From NCBI RefSeq assembly GCF_013359775.1, contig NZ_JABMCI010000042.1, positions 1 to 64,000 of the forward strand: a stretch of DNA of 64,000 nt. The letters are read 5' to 3'. Numbering within the stretch: position 1 is the first letter of the stretch; each line of letters begins with the position of its first letter. The stretch is from Cellulomonas humilata. GTDB taxonomy: Bacteria; Actinomycetota; Actinomycetes; Actinomycetales; Cellulomonadaceae. Made by a program: the position numbers and the translations under genes. Shown one piece after another: positions 39,776 to 49,414 of the stretch. The notes below the pieces were generated by a model. That model did not search any database. It had not been told where the DNA came from and saw nothing but the letters and a program-made list of their open reading frames with translations.

Positions 39776-41758
39776 ATGCGAGCTCGTCGTACCCTCGTCG
39801 TCACCCTCGCCGCAGGAGCGCTCCTGCTCCCGCCGACGACCGCTCACACCGCTCCCCCGCCCCCTGCCGTCGACCTCGGACGCGAGGTCCTCGCGCCCGG
39901 CGACGGGTGGGCGTCCTACGAGGGCCCGACCGTGCCCGACGGCAAGCCCACCGTGGCCACGGGGACCACCGGCGGTGCCGATGCCTCGCCCGCGGAGGTC
40001 TACGTCGTCGACACGTGGCAGGAGCTGCGCGACGCGCTGGCCGGCAGGCCCGGCGGCAGCCAGACCGACGCCCGCCGCAACGTGGTCCCCCGCATCGTGT
40101 ACGTCACCGGGACCATCACCGCGTTCGACCCCGCCGCGTGCGACGCCTTCGCCGCACAGGTGACCGTGTCGGACAGCGGCCAGCCGTTCCGGATGGCCGA
40201 CTACGTCGCGCACTTCGACCCGGCCGGCCCGTGGGGTCGCGTGAAGCCGAGCGGACCGCTCGAGGACGCGCGCATCGCGGCGGCGGCGATCCAGGCCGCG
40301 CAGACGCTCCAGCACGTCGGATCGAACGTGACGCTCGTCGGCGTCGGCGACGACGCGAAGATCGTCGGTGCGAGCGTGCGGATCCGCGACGCCCACAACG
40401 TCATCGTGCGGAACCTCACCATCGCCGACGCCTACGACTGCTTCCCGGTCTGGGACCCGACCGACACCGCGGTGGGCAACTGGAACTCCGCGTACGACAA
40501 CGTGTCGGTATGGACGTCCACGAGCGTGTGGGTCGACCACAACACCTTCGACGACGGCGACCACCCGCACAGCGCGCTCCCGACGGTCTTCGGCCGGCCG
40601 TTCGAGGTGCACGACGGGCTGCTCGACATCACGCACGGCTCGGACCTGGTGACGGTCTCCTGGAACCGGCTCGACGATCACGACAAGACCGAGCTCATCG
40701 GCTCCTCGGACTCGCGGTTGCAGGACCGCGGTCAGCACCGGGTCACGCTGCACCACAACCACTGGATCGACATCGGCCAGCGCGCGCCCCGCGTGCGGTT
40801 CGGCGACGTGCACCTGTACGACAACCTCTACACGCAGACCACCGAGGGGCTGTTCCAGTACTACTGGGGCGCCGGCATCGAGTCGAGCATCGTCGCGGAG
40901 AACAACGCGTTCGAGCTGGCCCCGGGCGTCGACGCGGCACGGATCATCACGCGGTGGGGCGGGACGCAGCTGCTCGAGACCGGCTCCACCGTGAACGGGC
41001 AGGTCACCGACCTGGTGGCCGCCTTCAACGCGACGGCTCCCGTGCCCCTGGCGCCCACGGCCCGGTGGACCCCGGCCGACGTGTACGCCTACACGCTGGA
41101 CCCGGTGCGGGACGTGCCCGCGATCGTGCGCGCCGGGGCCGGCGCCGGCGTGCTCGTCTCCGGCACCCCCGTGGCCACCGCCAAGCCCGGCGTCGCCGTG
41201 CTGTCCGACGACAACGGGTGGGACACCGGGTTGCAGGACGGCTCGTACACCGTGACGGCCACCCTGTGGTGGGGCCAGAACGCGACGGTCGCCCGGCTGT
41301 ACGAGAACGGGGTGCTCGTGGGCGCCCAGTGGCTCACCGGGACCACCCCGCACCGGCAGACCGTCGCCTTCCCGGTCACCGGCAGGGTCGACGGGAGCTA
41401 CACCTACGTGGTCGAGCTGCTCAACCCCTACGGGACGAGCACGTCGCGCCCGCGCACGGTCGTGGTGACCGACGCGGCTCCCGGTCGCCCGGTCCTCAGC
41501 GACGACAACCGCGATGGCGACGGGTCGTTCGCCATCACCAGCACGCTGTGGTGGGGCACCAACGCGACGCACTACGCGCTCTACCGCGACGGGGTCCCGG
41601 TCGACGAGCAGGAGCTCACCGCCGCCACACCGCAACGTCAGACGGTCCGGACCGCGGTGACCGGCCTGCCCCCCGGTTCCTACACGTTCGTCGCCGTGCT
41701 CAGCAACGACGCAGGCAGCACGTCGACGGCGCAGCGGGTGGTCACGGTGCGCGGCTGA
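39776..41758 (+). CDS. Secreted pectate lyase (polysaccharide lyase family 1) with two C-terminal modules
   Basis: A 660-residue exported enzyme that cleaves polygalacturonate by beta-elimination. A signal peptide (MRARRTLVVTLAAGALLLPP, cleaved near AHTA) is followed by the parallel beta-helix domain to about residue 460. It contains VWTSTSVWVDHNTFDDGDHP, the family's WxDH region, DITHGSDLVTVSWNRLDDHD, and the catalytic-arginine segment GQRAPRVRFGDVHLYDN. Two related C-terminal modules of about 90 residues (VLSDDNGWDTGLQDGSYTVT and VLSDDNRDGDGSFAITSTLW) each hold LWWG-x-NAT, like accessory modules of chitinases. AAGGAC precedes the ATG. Confidence 0.92.
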   Translation: MRARRTLVVTLAAGALLLPPTTAHTAPPPPAVDLGREVLAPGDGWASYEGPTVPDGKPTVATGTTGGADASPAEVYVVDTWQELRDALAGRPGGSQTDARRNVVPRIVYVTGTITAFDPAACDAFAAQVTVSDSGQPFRMADYVAHFDPAGPWGRVKPSGPLEDARIAAAAIQAAQTLQHVGSNVTLVGVGDDAKIVGASVRIRDAHNVIVRNLTIADAYDCFPVWDPTDTAVGNWNSAYDNVSVWTSTSVWVDHNTFDDGDHPHSALPTVFGRPFEVHDGLLDITHGSDLVTVSWNRLDDHDKTELIGSSDSRLQDRGQHRVTLHHNHWIDIGQRAPRVRFGDVHLYDNLYTQTTEGLFQYYWGAGIESSIVAENNAFELAPGVDAARIITRWGGTQLLETGSTVNGQVTDLVAAFNATAPVPLAPTARWTPADVYAYTLDPVRDVPAIVRAGAGAGVLVSGTPVATAKPGVAVLSDDNGWDTGLQDGSYTVTATLWWGQNATVARLYENGVLVGAQWLTGTTPHRQTVAFPVTGRVDGSYTYVVELLNPYGTSTSRPRTVVVTDAAPGRPVLSDDNRDGDGSFAITSTLWWGTNATHYALYRDGVPVDEQELTAATPQRQTVRTAVTGLPPGSYTFVAVLSNDAGSTSTAQRVVTVRG

Positions 41759-41857
41759 GCCCAACCTGTGCGTCAGTTGTGCAGGGACGCCGAGCCACTG
41801 CACACAACGTGCACGGGACCCCCGCGCAAGTCTGTGACGTGCGCAGACGCCGATGTC

Positions 41858-41863
41858 TAGCGT
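41858..41863 (+). promoter_or_regulatory. Predicted -10 hexamer of the DUF4153/DUF4173 gene
   Basis: TAGCGT, seven bases, then ATG 41871. Confidence 0.5.
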
Positions 41864-41870
41864 GGCGCTC

Positions 41871-43394
41871 ATGACCGACACCGGAGCGCCGACGCCCCCG
41901 CCCGCACTGCCCGGCCCGCCACCCTCCTGGGTGGCGGGCCGTGCTGTTCCCGTCCCGCGCGTGCCCGGCCGGGTCGCGCAGGTGCTGGTGCCGTTCTGGG
42001 CGGAGCGACGACGACCGATCGAGACGCGCACCCTCGTCCTGTGCGGCGTGGTCGGCGTCGCCGGCGCCGTCCTGCTGGTGGGCCACCGACCCGGGCTCGG
42101 CGCCGCTCTGGTCGGTCTGCTCGTCTGGGCCGCTGCCGTGCCGGCCATGGTCCGGCGACGCAGCGTGAACGACCTCCTCACCGCGGTGCTGTCCGTCGCG
42201 CTGGTCGCGGTCGTCGCGGTGCGGGACGCGGGGTGGGTGGTCATGCTCTGCGCCCTCGTGGCGGCCTGGGCCGGAGTGGTCGCGGTGACGTCGGCCCGAT
42301 CTGCGCCGGCCGCGGTGCTCGCCCCGTTGACCTGGGCGGCGGGCGCCGTGCGGGCGCTGCCGTGGGTGGCCAAGGGCTTCGAGACCCTGGCGGGAGCGCG
42401 CCGAGGCCAGCTGACGGTCGCGCTGCGCAGCGGGGCGATCACCGTCGCGCTGCTGCTCGTGTTCGGTCTGCTGTTCGCGAGCGCCGACCGCGTCTTCGCC
42501 AGCCTGATGCCCCGCATCGAGGCGGAGCTGCTGCCGGGCCAGGTCGTCGTCGGCATCCTCGTGGCCCTCGTCTCCGCCGCACTGGCGCACCTCGCCCTGG
42601 CACCGCCGAGCTGGTCCGACGCCCGCCTTGCGCCCCGCGCGTCGGCGAAGCGCGGCGAGTGGCTCGTGCCGGTGCTCGCGCTGGACGCGATGGTGCTGCT
42701 GTTCGTGATGGTGCAGGTCGGAGCGCTGCTCGGGGGGCACCGGCACGTGCTGAAGACCGCCGGCCTGTCCTACGCGCAGTACGCCCGGGAGGGGTTCGCG
42801 CAGCTGGTGGTCGTCACCGCCCTCACCCTCGTCGTCGTCGCGGTCGCCGCCCGCCGGGCACCCCGCGAGACCCCGCGTGACCGGCTGCTGTCCCGGATCG
42901 CGCTCGGCGTGCTGTGCCTCGGCACGCTGGGCGTCGTCGCCTCCGCACTTCGCCGGATGGACCTGTACGTGGAGGCGTTCGGGCTCACCCGGCTGCGGGT
43001 GTTCGTCACCGTGGTCGAGATCGCCCTCGCCGCCGTCTTCGTCCTCGTCCTGGTCGCGGGGGTGCGGTGGCGCGGTCGGTGGCTGCCCCGGGCCGTCGTC
43101 CAGGTGGTCGCGGTCGCGATGCTCGGTCTCGCGCTGGTGAACCCCGACGCGCAGATCGTCCGCCACAACACGACGGCCGATCTCACGGGCACGCTCGACG
43201 TCGGCTATCTCGCGGGACTGTCCGCCGACGCCGTCCCCGCGTACGCGGAGGTCGACGACCCGGACCTGCGCGCATGCCTGCTCGCCTCGGCAGCGGTGCC
43301 ACCGACGGTCGGGGTCGCGGACTGGAACCTCGGTCGCGAACGCGCCACGACCGTGCTCTCGAGCGCGCCCACCGACGAGAGCTGCGACCGCTGA
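41871..43394 (+). CDS. DUF4153/DUF4173 family polytopic membrane protein
   Basis: A 507-residue protein with about twelve hydrophobic segments from residue 50 to 430. The diagnostic loop is GLSYAQYAREGFAQLVVVTA, as in DUF4173 proteins, preceded by RGEWLVPVLALDAMVLLFVM. The C-terminal 80 residues are hydrophilic (NTTADLTGTLDVGYLAGLSA), probably extracytoplasmic. No function known for the family. It has a leaderless-type promoter of its own and is convergent with the next gene. Confidence 0.8.
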   Translation: MTDTGAPTPPPALPGPPPSWVAGRAVPVPRVPGRVAQVLVPFWAERRRPIETRTLVLCGVVGVAGAVLLVGHRPGLGAALVGLLVWAAAVPAMVRRRSVNDLLTAVLSVALVAVVAVRDAGWVVMLCALVAAWAGVVAVTSARSAPAAVLAPLTWAAGAVRALPWVAKGFETLAGARRGQLTVALRSGAITVALLLVFGLLFASADRVFASLMPRIEAELLPGQVVVGILVALVSAALAHLALAPPSWSDARLAPRASAKRGEWLVPVLALDAMVLLFVMVQVGALLGGHRHVLKTAGLSYAQYAREGFAQLVVVTALTLVVVAVAARRAPRETPRDRLLSRIALGVLCLGTLGVVASALRRMDLYVEAFGLTRLRVFVTVVEIALAAVFVLVLVAGVRWRGRWLPRAVVQVVAVAMLGLALVNPDAQIVRHNTTADLTGTLDVGYLAGLSADAVPAYAEVDDPDLRACLLASAAVPPTVGVADWNLGRERATTVLSSAPTDESCDR

Positions 43395-43397
43395 CCC

Positions 43398-45014
43398 TCA
43401 GACCAGGAGCGCGTCGGCCTCGACGTCCGCACGCCGCGGCCGTGCTGCCAGGGTCGCGAGTCCGAGCACCACGAGCGCGACCACGAACACGGTGACCACG
43501 TAGGCAGGCGTGAGCCGGTCGGCCAGGACGAGCGCGAGAGCGGCGAGCGCGATGACCACGACTCGCACGAGGGTGCGCTGCTGGTCCAGCCAGACGCCGA
43601 CCGGACCGGTGCTGACGCCACGGCGATCGCCCGCGTCCCGCAGCCACGCAGCGGCCTGCGACGAGGAGGCGCGCAGCTGACGAGCCGCCGTGGTCCCGCC
43701 GGCGACGAACGCGATGATCGCCAGCAGCAGCCCGAGGACGAGACCGACGCGCAGACCCACGCGCAGCAGCGAGACGAACTGGTCGTAAATCGACACGGCC
43801 GTGTCGACGCGCTGCACGGTCGGCGGCAACGAGTTGGCGTAGAGCGACCTGCCTATCAGCAGGGCGAACCCGAGCAGCAGCATCGAGCCCGCCAGCGCGA
43901 GCCCCGCGACGACCAGCGCGCGGGAGCGGTGCTGCGCCGCGAGCACCCCGCCCGCGAGCAGCCCGAGCGCGAGGTAGGGCAGGATCCCGCCGACGATGTC
44001 GATCAGCCTGTACGCGTTCTGGAGACGGACCAGGTCCGCGCTCGACGCGATCGGGAACGTCACGGTGATCGTCGGGATCCGGCTGGCCAGCGTGAAGCCG
44101 GCCTCCACGAGCGAGGCCTTGACCTGCTCGATGATCGGCGTGATGTCCAGGGTCAGGACTCCGCTGTCACTGATCTGTGCGAGCGCGTCCGGGTCCCCCC
44201 GCAGGGTGGCGACGATCTGCTCGTGCGCGACGCGGTTCGCCTGCTCCCAGGTGTTCTCGAAGGCGTCGGAGGTCACGATCTTGGTGACGTTCTTGCTGAT
44301 GAACCCGGTGATCGCGTCCTGGAGCGGGGCCTGCAACGAGCCGACCGCCTGGCTGACCAGCGGCGGCAGGTCCAGCCCTGCCACCGCGTCGGTGGCTTGG
44401 GTGGTCAGCTGCTCGACGTTCAGCGCCTCCACGACCGCCAGCGTGATCCGGTTCGACACCGCCGACTGGACCAGCGGGTCCTCCGCGATCGGAGCGACGG
44501 TGTCGACGTAGCGATCGGTGTCCACCACCAGGCCGCGCGCCCAGCTGCCCACCACCGCGACCGGAGCCAGCAGCGCGCCGAGGAGGATGAGGACCACCGC
44601 GGCCGTCGATCGACCGACCTTCCGGCGCGGGCGCGGGGCCGCCGCATCGCCCGTCTGGGCACGCAGCCGCGCGTTCTCGGTCTCGAGCAGCTGCAACCGC
44701 GCGAGCAGGACCGCCTGGTCCTCCGTCGGCGACGACGGCGGTACCACGACGTCGATGGCGGTCGGGATCTCGAGGGTGTCCTGCTGCGATCCGGCGGGCT
44801 CCACCACCGCGTCGGCAGGGCCGGTGTCGACCGGGGCCGCGTCGGCGTCGGGAGTCTCCGCGGCCGGCGTGACGTACGGCGACTCCGTGTCGGGCGTGTC
44901 GGGTGTGTCGGGTGTGTCGGGCGTGTCGGGTGTGTCGGCGGCGGGTGGTCGGGCCGGTGACGTCCCGGCGCTCCGTGCTCGCGGCGTCCGGCGTGACGAC
45001 TTGTCCTCGGCCAC
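43398..45014 (-). CDS. Large membrane protein with acidic repeat-containing N-terminus
   Basis: A 538-residue protein. The first 115 residues are disordered and include five to six tandem Asp-Thr-Pro units followed by an acidic stretch and a short coiled coil (LLARLQLLETENARLRAQTG). One helix (about 135-158) then leads to an extracytoplasmic domain (to about 330) with VDTDRYVDTVAPIAEDPLVQ. Further helices follow near 345-365, 375-395, 430-455 and in the C-terminal 60 residues. I recognise the DTDRYVDTVAPLA pattern from unannotated actinobacterial membrane proteins. GTG 45014 has GGGGAGGG just upstream. Divergent from the AI-2E family gene. Confidence 0.7.
   Translation of the reverse strand: MAEDKSSRRTPRARSAGTSPARPPAADTPDTPDTPDTPDTPDTESPYVTPAAETPDADAAPVDTGPADAVVEPAGSQQDTLEIPTAIDVVVPPSSPTEDQAVLLARLQLLETENARLRAQTGDAAAPRPRRKVGRSTAAVVLILLGALLAPVAVVGSWARGLVVDTDRYVDTVAPIAEDPLVQSAVSNRITLAVVEALNVEQLTTQATDAVAGLDLPPLVSQAVGSLQAPLQDAITGFISKNVTKIVTSDAFENTWEQANRVAHEQIVATLRGDPDALAQISDSGVLTLDITPIIEQVKASLVEAGFTLASRIPTITVTFPIASSADLVRLQNAYRLIDIVGGILPYLALGLLAGGVLAAQHRSRALVVAGLALAGSMLLLGFALLIGRSLYANSLPPTVQRVDTAVSIYDQFVSLLRVGLRVGLVLGLLLAIIAFVAGGTTAARQLRASSSQAAAWLRDAGDRRGVSTGPVGVWLDQQRTLVRVVVIALAALALVLADRLTPAYVVTVFVVALVVLGLATLAARPRRADVEADALLV
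44887..44940. repeat. Six-unit 9-bp tandem repeat (VNTR)
   Basis: GTGTCGGG followed by C or T is repeated on the plus strand in six consecutive units, the last slightly altered (GTGTCGGCG). On the coding strand it gives repeated Asp-Thr-Pro near the N-terminus of the membrane protein. In-frame copy-number change is possible. Confidence 0.85.
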
Positions 45015-45212
45015 GATGCCCTCCCCGACATGTCCGACATGCGACGACCTGTCGAGCATGTCAGGTTCGCTGGTCAGCGCGCGAGAGTCGGGGGACAGCG
45101 GATTCGTGGGCCCCGGGCGCGGGACCGCCACGGAGCGACCGCTGGCCGGTACGGTGCCACGCGAGAGCAACGCCGCCCGCGAGCCCGCTCGCCTGCCCTC
45201 CGGGAATCCTCG

Positions 45213-46385
45213 ATGTCGAACCGACCCGCGACCGGACCTGTGATCCTGGCCCGTTCGGACCCCCGCAAGCCGCCGCTGTGGCTGCCCCGCGCCCTCGTCA
45301 TGGGCACCGCGGCCGTCTTCCTCGGCCTGTTCGCCTGGAAGGCACTGGCTCAGCTGGGCAACGTCATCTTCATCATCGTGATCTCGTGGTTCCTCGCGCT
45401 GGCCATGGAGCCGTTGATCCGCTGGCTCGTGGCGCACGGCATCCGGCGCACGCGCGCGACCGGCATCGTCATGCTTGTCTCGCTCGTCGTGATCGCGGGC
45501 GTCATCGCGCTCTTCGGCGGTCTGTTCGTCACCCAGCTGATCGAGCTGGTCCAGTCGCTCCCCGACTACTACGTGCAGGTCGCGGAGTGGCTGGACGAGC
45601 GGCTCGGCGTCGAGGTACCCGAAGCCGACGAGCTCCTGGTCAACCTCGGCAGCCACTGGCAGGACCTGGCGCCCAGCCTGCTCGGGATCGGCTCCTCGAT
45701 CGTCGGCGGCCTGTTCACGTTCACGTCCGTGCTGCTGGTCGTGTACTACATGGCCAGCTCGGGGCCGAAGTTCCGCGCGGCGATCTGCCGGCTGCTGGCC
45801 CCCGCCCGGCAGCGCGAGGTCCTGCACCTGTGGGAGGTCTCGCAGGAGAAGGTCGCGGACTTCATCAACTCGCGCATCGTCCTCGCGGCGCTCTCGACCG
45901 TGATCACGTTCGTCTTCCTCACCGTCCTCGGCATCCCGTACGCGCTGCCCCTGGCCGCCTTCACGGGTGTCGTCTCGCAGTTCGTGCCCACCATCGGCAC
46001 GTACATCGGCGGCGCGCTCCCGATCGCGGTCGCGCTCGCGGTCGACCCGCTCAAGGGCCTCCTGACGTTGGCGTTCATCGTCGGGTACCAGCAGCTGGAA
46101 AACCTGATCTTCGCCCCCAAGGTCTCGGCGCGGTCGATGGAGATCAACCCCGCCGTGTCGTTCCTCGCCGTGATCGGGTTCGGGGCCGTGTTCGGCCCGA
46201 TCGGAGCGTTCCTGGCCCTCCCCGTGGCTGCCACCATCCAGGCCGTGTCCTGGACCTACGTGCGCCGGCACGACCTCGTCGACGACGAGCTCCTCCACGA
46301 GGACGAGCAGAGCGGGCGCGGGGAGCGTGACTGGGTGGACGTGCCCGAGGACGAGGCGCCCGACCGTCCGACCGATCAGCCGTAG
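45213..46385 (+). CDS. AI-2E family transporter
   Basis: A 390-residue membrane protein of the TqsA/PerM type with about eight helices. The first follows ALVMGTAAVFLGLFAWKALA. A soluble loop is found at about 115-165. Family motifs are LLVVYYMASSGPKFR, GIPYALPLAAFTGVVSQFVP, and YQQLENLIFAPKVSARSMEI with INPAVSFLAVIGFGAVFGP. The substrate can be a signalling molecule, Na+ or unknown. ATG 45213 was chosen because residues before it are low-complexity and lack family character. Its stop overlaps that of glnE by ten bases, convergently. Confidence 0.85.
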   Translation: MSNRPATGPVILARSDPRKPPLWLPRALVMGTAAVFLGLFAWKALAQLGNVIFIIVISWFLALAMEPLIRWLVAHGIRRTRATGIVMLVSLVVIAGVIALFGGLFVTQLIELVQSLPDYYVQVAEWLDERLGVEVPEADELLVNLGSHWQDLAPSLLGIGSSIVGGLFTFTSVLLVVYYMASSGPKFRAAICRLLAPARQREVLHLWEVSQEKVADFINSRIVLAALSTVITFVFLTVLGIPYALPLAAFTGVVSQFVPTIGTYIGGALPIAVALAVDPLKGLLTLAFIVGYQQLENLIFAPKVSARSMEINPAVSFLAVIGFGAVFGPIGAFLALPVAATIQAVSWTYVRRHDLVDDELLHEDEQSGRGERDWVDVPEDEAPDRPTDQP

Positions 46386-49300
46386 AAGACGCGCTCGACG
46401 ACCGCGCGTGCCCGCCGGGCGGTGCGCAGGTAGTCCTGCTCCAGCTCGCCGCCGGAGCCCGCAGGGTAGCCGACCACCCGGGCCAGCCCCGCGAGCGCCT
46501 GCCGGTCGTGCGGCAGCACGTCCGCGTGCGCTCCCCCGCGGCCGTTCCAGAGCACGTTGGCGTCCCGCAGCCGCGAGGCCAGCAGCCACGCCTCGGCGAG
46601 CACGCGCCCGTCCTCGGCGTCGAGCAGGCCCGCGGTGGACGCGGCCTCGAGCGCTGCGAGCGTGGCGGTGGTGCGCAGGGCCGGCACCTCGTGCGCGTGC
46701 TGGAGCTGGAGCAGCTGGGCGGTCCACTCGACGTCCGAGATCCCCCCGCGGCCCAGCTTCAAGTGCCGGGCCGGCTCGACGCCGCGCGGGAGGCGCTCGG
46801 CCTCGACGCGCGCCTTGATGCGGCGGACCTCGCGCTCGGCGGCATGATCGAGGCCGCCGGCCGGGTAGCGCATCGGGTCGATCAGCCGCAGGAAGCGCTC
46901 GCCGAGGTGCTGGTCGCCGGCGACCGGCCGTGCCCGGAGCAGCGCCTGGCTCTCCCAGGTGGCGGACCAGCGGCCGTAGTACTCGGCGTACGCGTCGAAC
47001 GACCGGACCAGGGGGCCGTTGCGGCCCTCCGGGCGCAGGTCGGCATCGACTTCGAGCGTCGGCTCCGGCCCGACCGCTCCCAGCAGGGTCCGGAGCCTCG
47101 TGGCCACCTGGAGCGCGAACTCCTGCGCCTGGACGGGGTCCGCGCCCTCCAGAGGGTCGTGCACGAACAGCACGTCGGCGTCCGACGAGTAGCCCATCTC
47201 CCCGCCGCCCCACCGGCCCATGGCGACCACGAGCAGCCGGGTCGGGCTCCGGTCGAGGCCGCGTTCGGCGCGCACCACGGACTCGGCGACCCGCAGCGCA
47301 CCGACGAGCACGACGTCGGCGGCGACGCTCAGGCTCTGCGACGCCCGCTGCCCGGTGACCACGCCCAGCACGTCGGCGGCGGCGGTGCGGGCCAGCTCGC
47401 GCCGGCGCAACCCGCGCAGGGCCGTGACCGCGGCCACCGCCTCGTCGGAGCGCGCGAGGATCGAGTCGGCCTCGGCGGTGAGCCGCGCGAACGTCCGCGG
47501 GACCAGGTCGGCGTCGTCGGCGAGCCACGTGACCGACTCGGGGCTCCTGGTGAGCGCGTCGGCGACGTAGCGGGACGTGGACAGCACGGTCGCGAGCCGA
47601 CGGGCCGCTGTGCCCGAGTCGCGCAGCAGCTTGAGGTACCAGTGGGTGGCGCCCAGCTCGTCGGAGAGACGCCGGAACGCGAGCAGGCCTCCGTCCGGGT
47701 CGGCGCCGTCCGCGAACCAGCCGAGCATGACGGGGAGCAGCTGCCGCTGGATCGACGCGCGCCGGGAGACGCCCTCGGTGAGCGCGGCGATGTGCCGCAT
47801 GGCGCCGGCGGGGTCGGTGTAGCCGATGGCGGCCAGCCGAGCCTTGGCCGCCTCCGGCGCCAGGCTCGCCTCCGCGGTGGACAGCTGGGCGGTCGCCGGC
47901 AGGAGCGGCCGGTAGAACAGCTCCTCGTGCAGCCCGCGGACCTCCCGCCGCGTCGAGCGCCACCGCTCGGTCAGCCCGGCGGCGCCCTCCGCGCGCATCC
48001 CCACCGAACGCGCCAGCCGCCGCAGGTCCGGCTCCGAGGTCGGCATGAGGTGCGTGCGGCGCAGCCGGTAGAGCTGGATCCGGTGCTCCAGGACCCGGAG
48101 CAGGCGGTAGCAGACGGCCAGCTGCGCGGCGTGCGAGCGGCCGACGTACCCGCCTGCGGCGAGCGCGGCGAGCGCGGTCAGGGTGCTGGGGCTGCGGATC
48201 GACTCGTCCGCGCGGCCGTGGACGAGCTGCAGGAGCTGGACCGTGAACTCGACGTCGCGCAGACCGCCGACCCCGAGCTTGAGCTGCCGGTCGGCCTCCG
48301 CGGCAGGCACGTGGCTCTCCACCCGCCGGCGCATCGCCTGCGAGTCCTCGACGAAGTGCTCACGCGTCACCGCGCCCCACACGAACGGCTGCGTCATCTC
48401 CACGTACTCGTGCCCGAGCGCCTGGTCCCCGGCCAGCGGACGCGCCTTGAGCAGCGCCTGGAACTCCCACGTCTTGGCCCAGCGCTCGTAGTACGCCTTG
48501 TGGCTGGCGATCGTGCGGACCAGCGGCCCGTCCTTGCCCTCGGGGCGCAGCGCGGCATCGACCGGCCAGAGAGCCGGCTCGGCCGACGGCGTCGAGCACG
48601 CGCGCGCGAGACCGGCCGCCAGTCGCGAGCCTGCCGCGAGGGCCTCGGCCTCGTCGACCCCGTCGACCGGCTCGGCGACGTAGATGACGTCCACGTCGCT
48701 CACGTAGTTGAGCTCGCGGCCCCCGCCCTTCCCCATGCCGATGACCGCGAGCCGGACGCCGAGCCCGTGGTCGTCCAGGTCCGCTCGCGCCAGTGCGAGC
48801 GCCGCCTCGAGGGCGGCACCGGCCAGGTCGGCCAGTGCGGCGGCCACCCCGGGCAGCCGGCTCAGGGGGTCCGGGCTGGTAAGGTCGGTCGCCGCGATCC
48901 GCAGCAGCCGCGTGCGGTAGGCCAGCCGCATCGCGTCCGTGCCCCCGGCACCCGCCCGCCCGGCCACGGGGACGTCGGCGGCGGCATCGGCCCCCACCGC
49001 CGCCAGGAGCTCGGCACGGACCGACTCGACAGGTACTCCGGTCCCCGACGTCTCGTCGAGGAGCACGCGCAGGTTCTCGGGGTGCGCCACCAGGAAGTCG
49101 CCGAGTGCGACCGACGCACCGACGACCGCGAGCAGCCGTGCGCGGGCGGGACCGTCCTCCTCGAGGATGGCGCGCAGGACGCCGGGCAGATCGGGGCGTC
49201 CAGCGACTGCCCCGGCCAGCTTGGCGACCGTCAGCAGCGCCTGGTCAGGGTCCGCGACGTCCGCGAGGGGTGGGATGAGCACGTCCGCGGGGACCTCGAG

Positions 49301-49414
49301 CACGCGGCGCAACGCCGCGTCCGCCAGGAGCCGCTCCGCGCGCGCGGCGTCCGACACCCCCGCCCGCGTGAGCCTGCCGGCGAGGGTGGACCCGCGTCCG
49401 TCGGGCGAGCTCAC
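46376..49414 (-). CDS. glnE: Bifunctional glutamine synthetase adenylyltransferase/adenylyl-removing enzyme
   Basis: A 1012-residue regulator that adds AMP to, or removes it from, a tyrosine of glutamine synthetase in response to nitrogen status. Two nucleotidyltransferase domains are visible: RLAVIGMGKGGGRELNYVSD with DVDVIYV in the N-terminal (removing) half and LLVVAMGRWGGGEMGYSSDA with DVLFVHD in the C-terminal (adding) half. Each is followed by DAALRPEGKDGPLVR or DADLRPEGRNGPLVR and by GVGGLRDVEFTVQLLQL or RGGISDVEWTAQLLQL helical domains. GTG 49414 overlaps the glnA2 stop (GTGA). Its substrate GlnA is encoded 17 kb away. Confidence 0.97.
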   Translation of the reverse strand: MSSPDGRGSTLAGRLTRAGVSDAARAERLLADAALRRVLEVPADVLIPPLADVADPDQALLTVAKLAGAVAGRPDLPGVLRAILEEDGPARARLLAVVGASVALGDFLVAHPENLRVLLDETSGTGVPVESVRAELLAAVGADAAADVPVAGRAGAGGTDAMRLAYRTRLLRIAATDLTSPDPLSRLPGVAAALADLAGAALEAALALARADLDDHGLGVRLAVIGMGKGGGRELNYVSDVDVIYVAEPVDGVDEAEALAAGSRLAAGLARACSTPSAEPALWPVDAALRPEGKDGPLVRTIASHKAYYERWAKTWEFQALLKARPLAGDQALGHEYVEMTQPFVWGAVTREHFVEDSQAMRRRVESHVPAAEADRQLKLGVGGLRDVEFTVQLLQLVHGRADESIRSPSTLTALAALAAGGYVGRSHAAQLAVCYRLLRVLEHRIQLYRLRRTHLMPTSEPDLRRLARSVGMRAEGAAGLTERWRSTRREVRGLHEELFYRPLLPATAQLSTAEASLAPEAAKARLAAIGYTDPAGAMRHIAALTEGVSRRASIQRQLLPVMLGWFADGADPDGGLLAFRRLSDELGATHWYLKLLRDSGTAARRLATVLSTSRYVADALTRSPESVTWLADDADLVPRTFARLTAEADSILARSDEAVAAVTALRGLRRRELARTAAADVLGVVTGQRASQSLSVAADVVLVGALRVAESVVRAERGLDRSPTRLLVVAMGRWGGGEMGYSSDADVLFVHDPLEGADPVQAQEFALQVATRLRTLLGAVGPEPTLEVDADLRPEGRNGPLVRSFDAYAEYYGRWSATWESQALLRARPVAGDQHLGERFLRLIDPMRYPAGGLDHAAEREVRRIKARVEAERLPRGVEPARHLKLGRGGISDVEWTAQLLQLQHAHEVPALRTTATLAALEAASTAGLLDAEDGRVLAEAWLLASRLRDANVLWNGRGGAHADVLPHDRQALAGLARVVGYPAGSGGELEQDYLRTARRARAVVERVFYG

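Noticed and set aside
41759..41857. TTGTGCAG and CTGCACACAA near the end of the pectate lyase gene as a terminator or operator
   Set aside because: The arms match imperfectly and the spacing is irregular. It is suggestive of half-sites but not enough to call a feature.
44887..44940. CRISPR-like repeat array
   Set aside because: Units are 9 bp without spacers and lie in frame in a coding sequence. No cas genes occur in the window.
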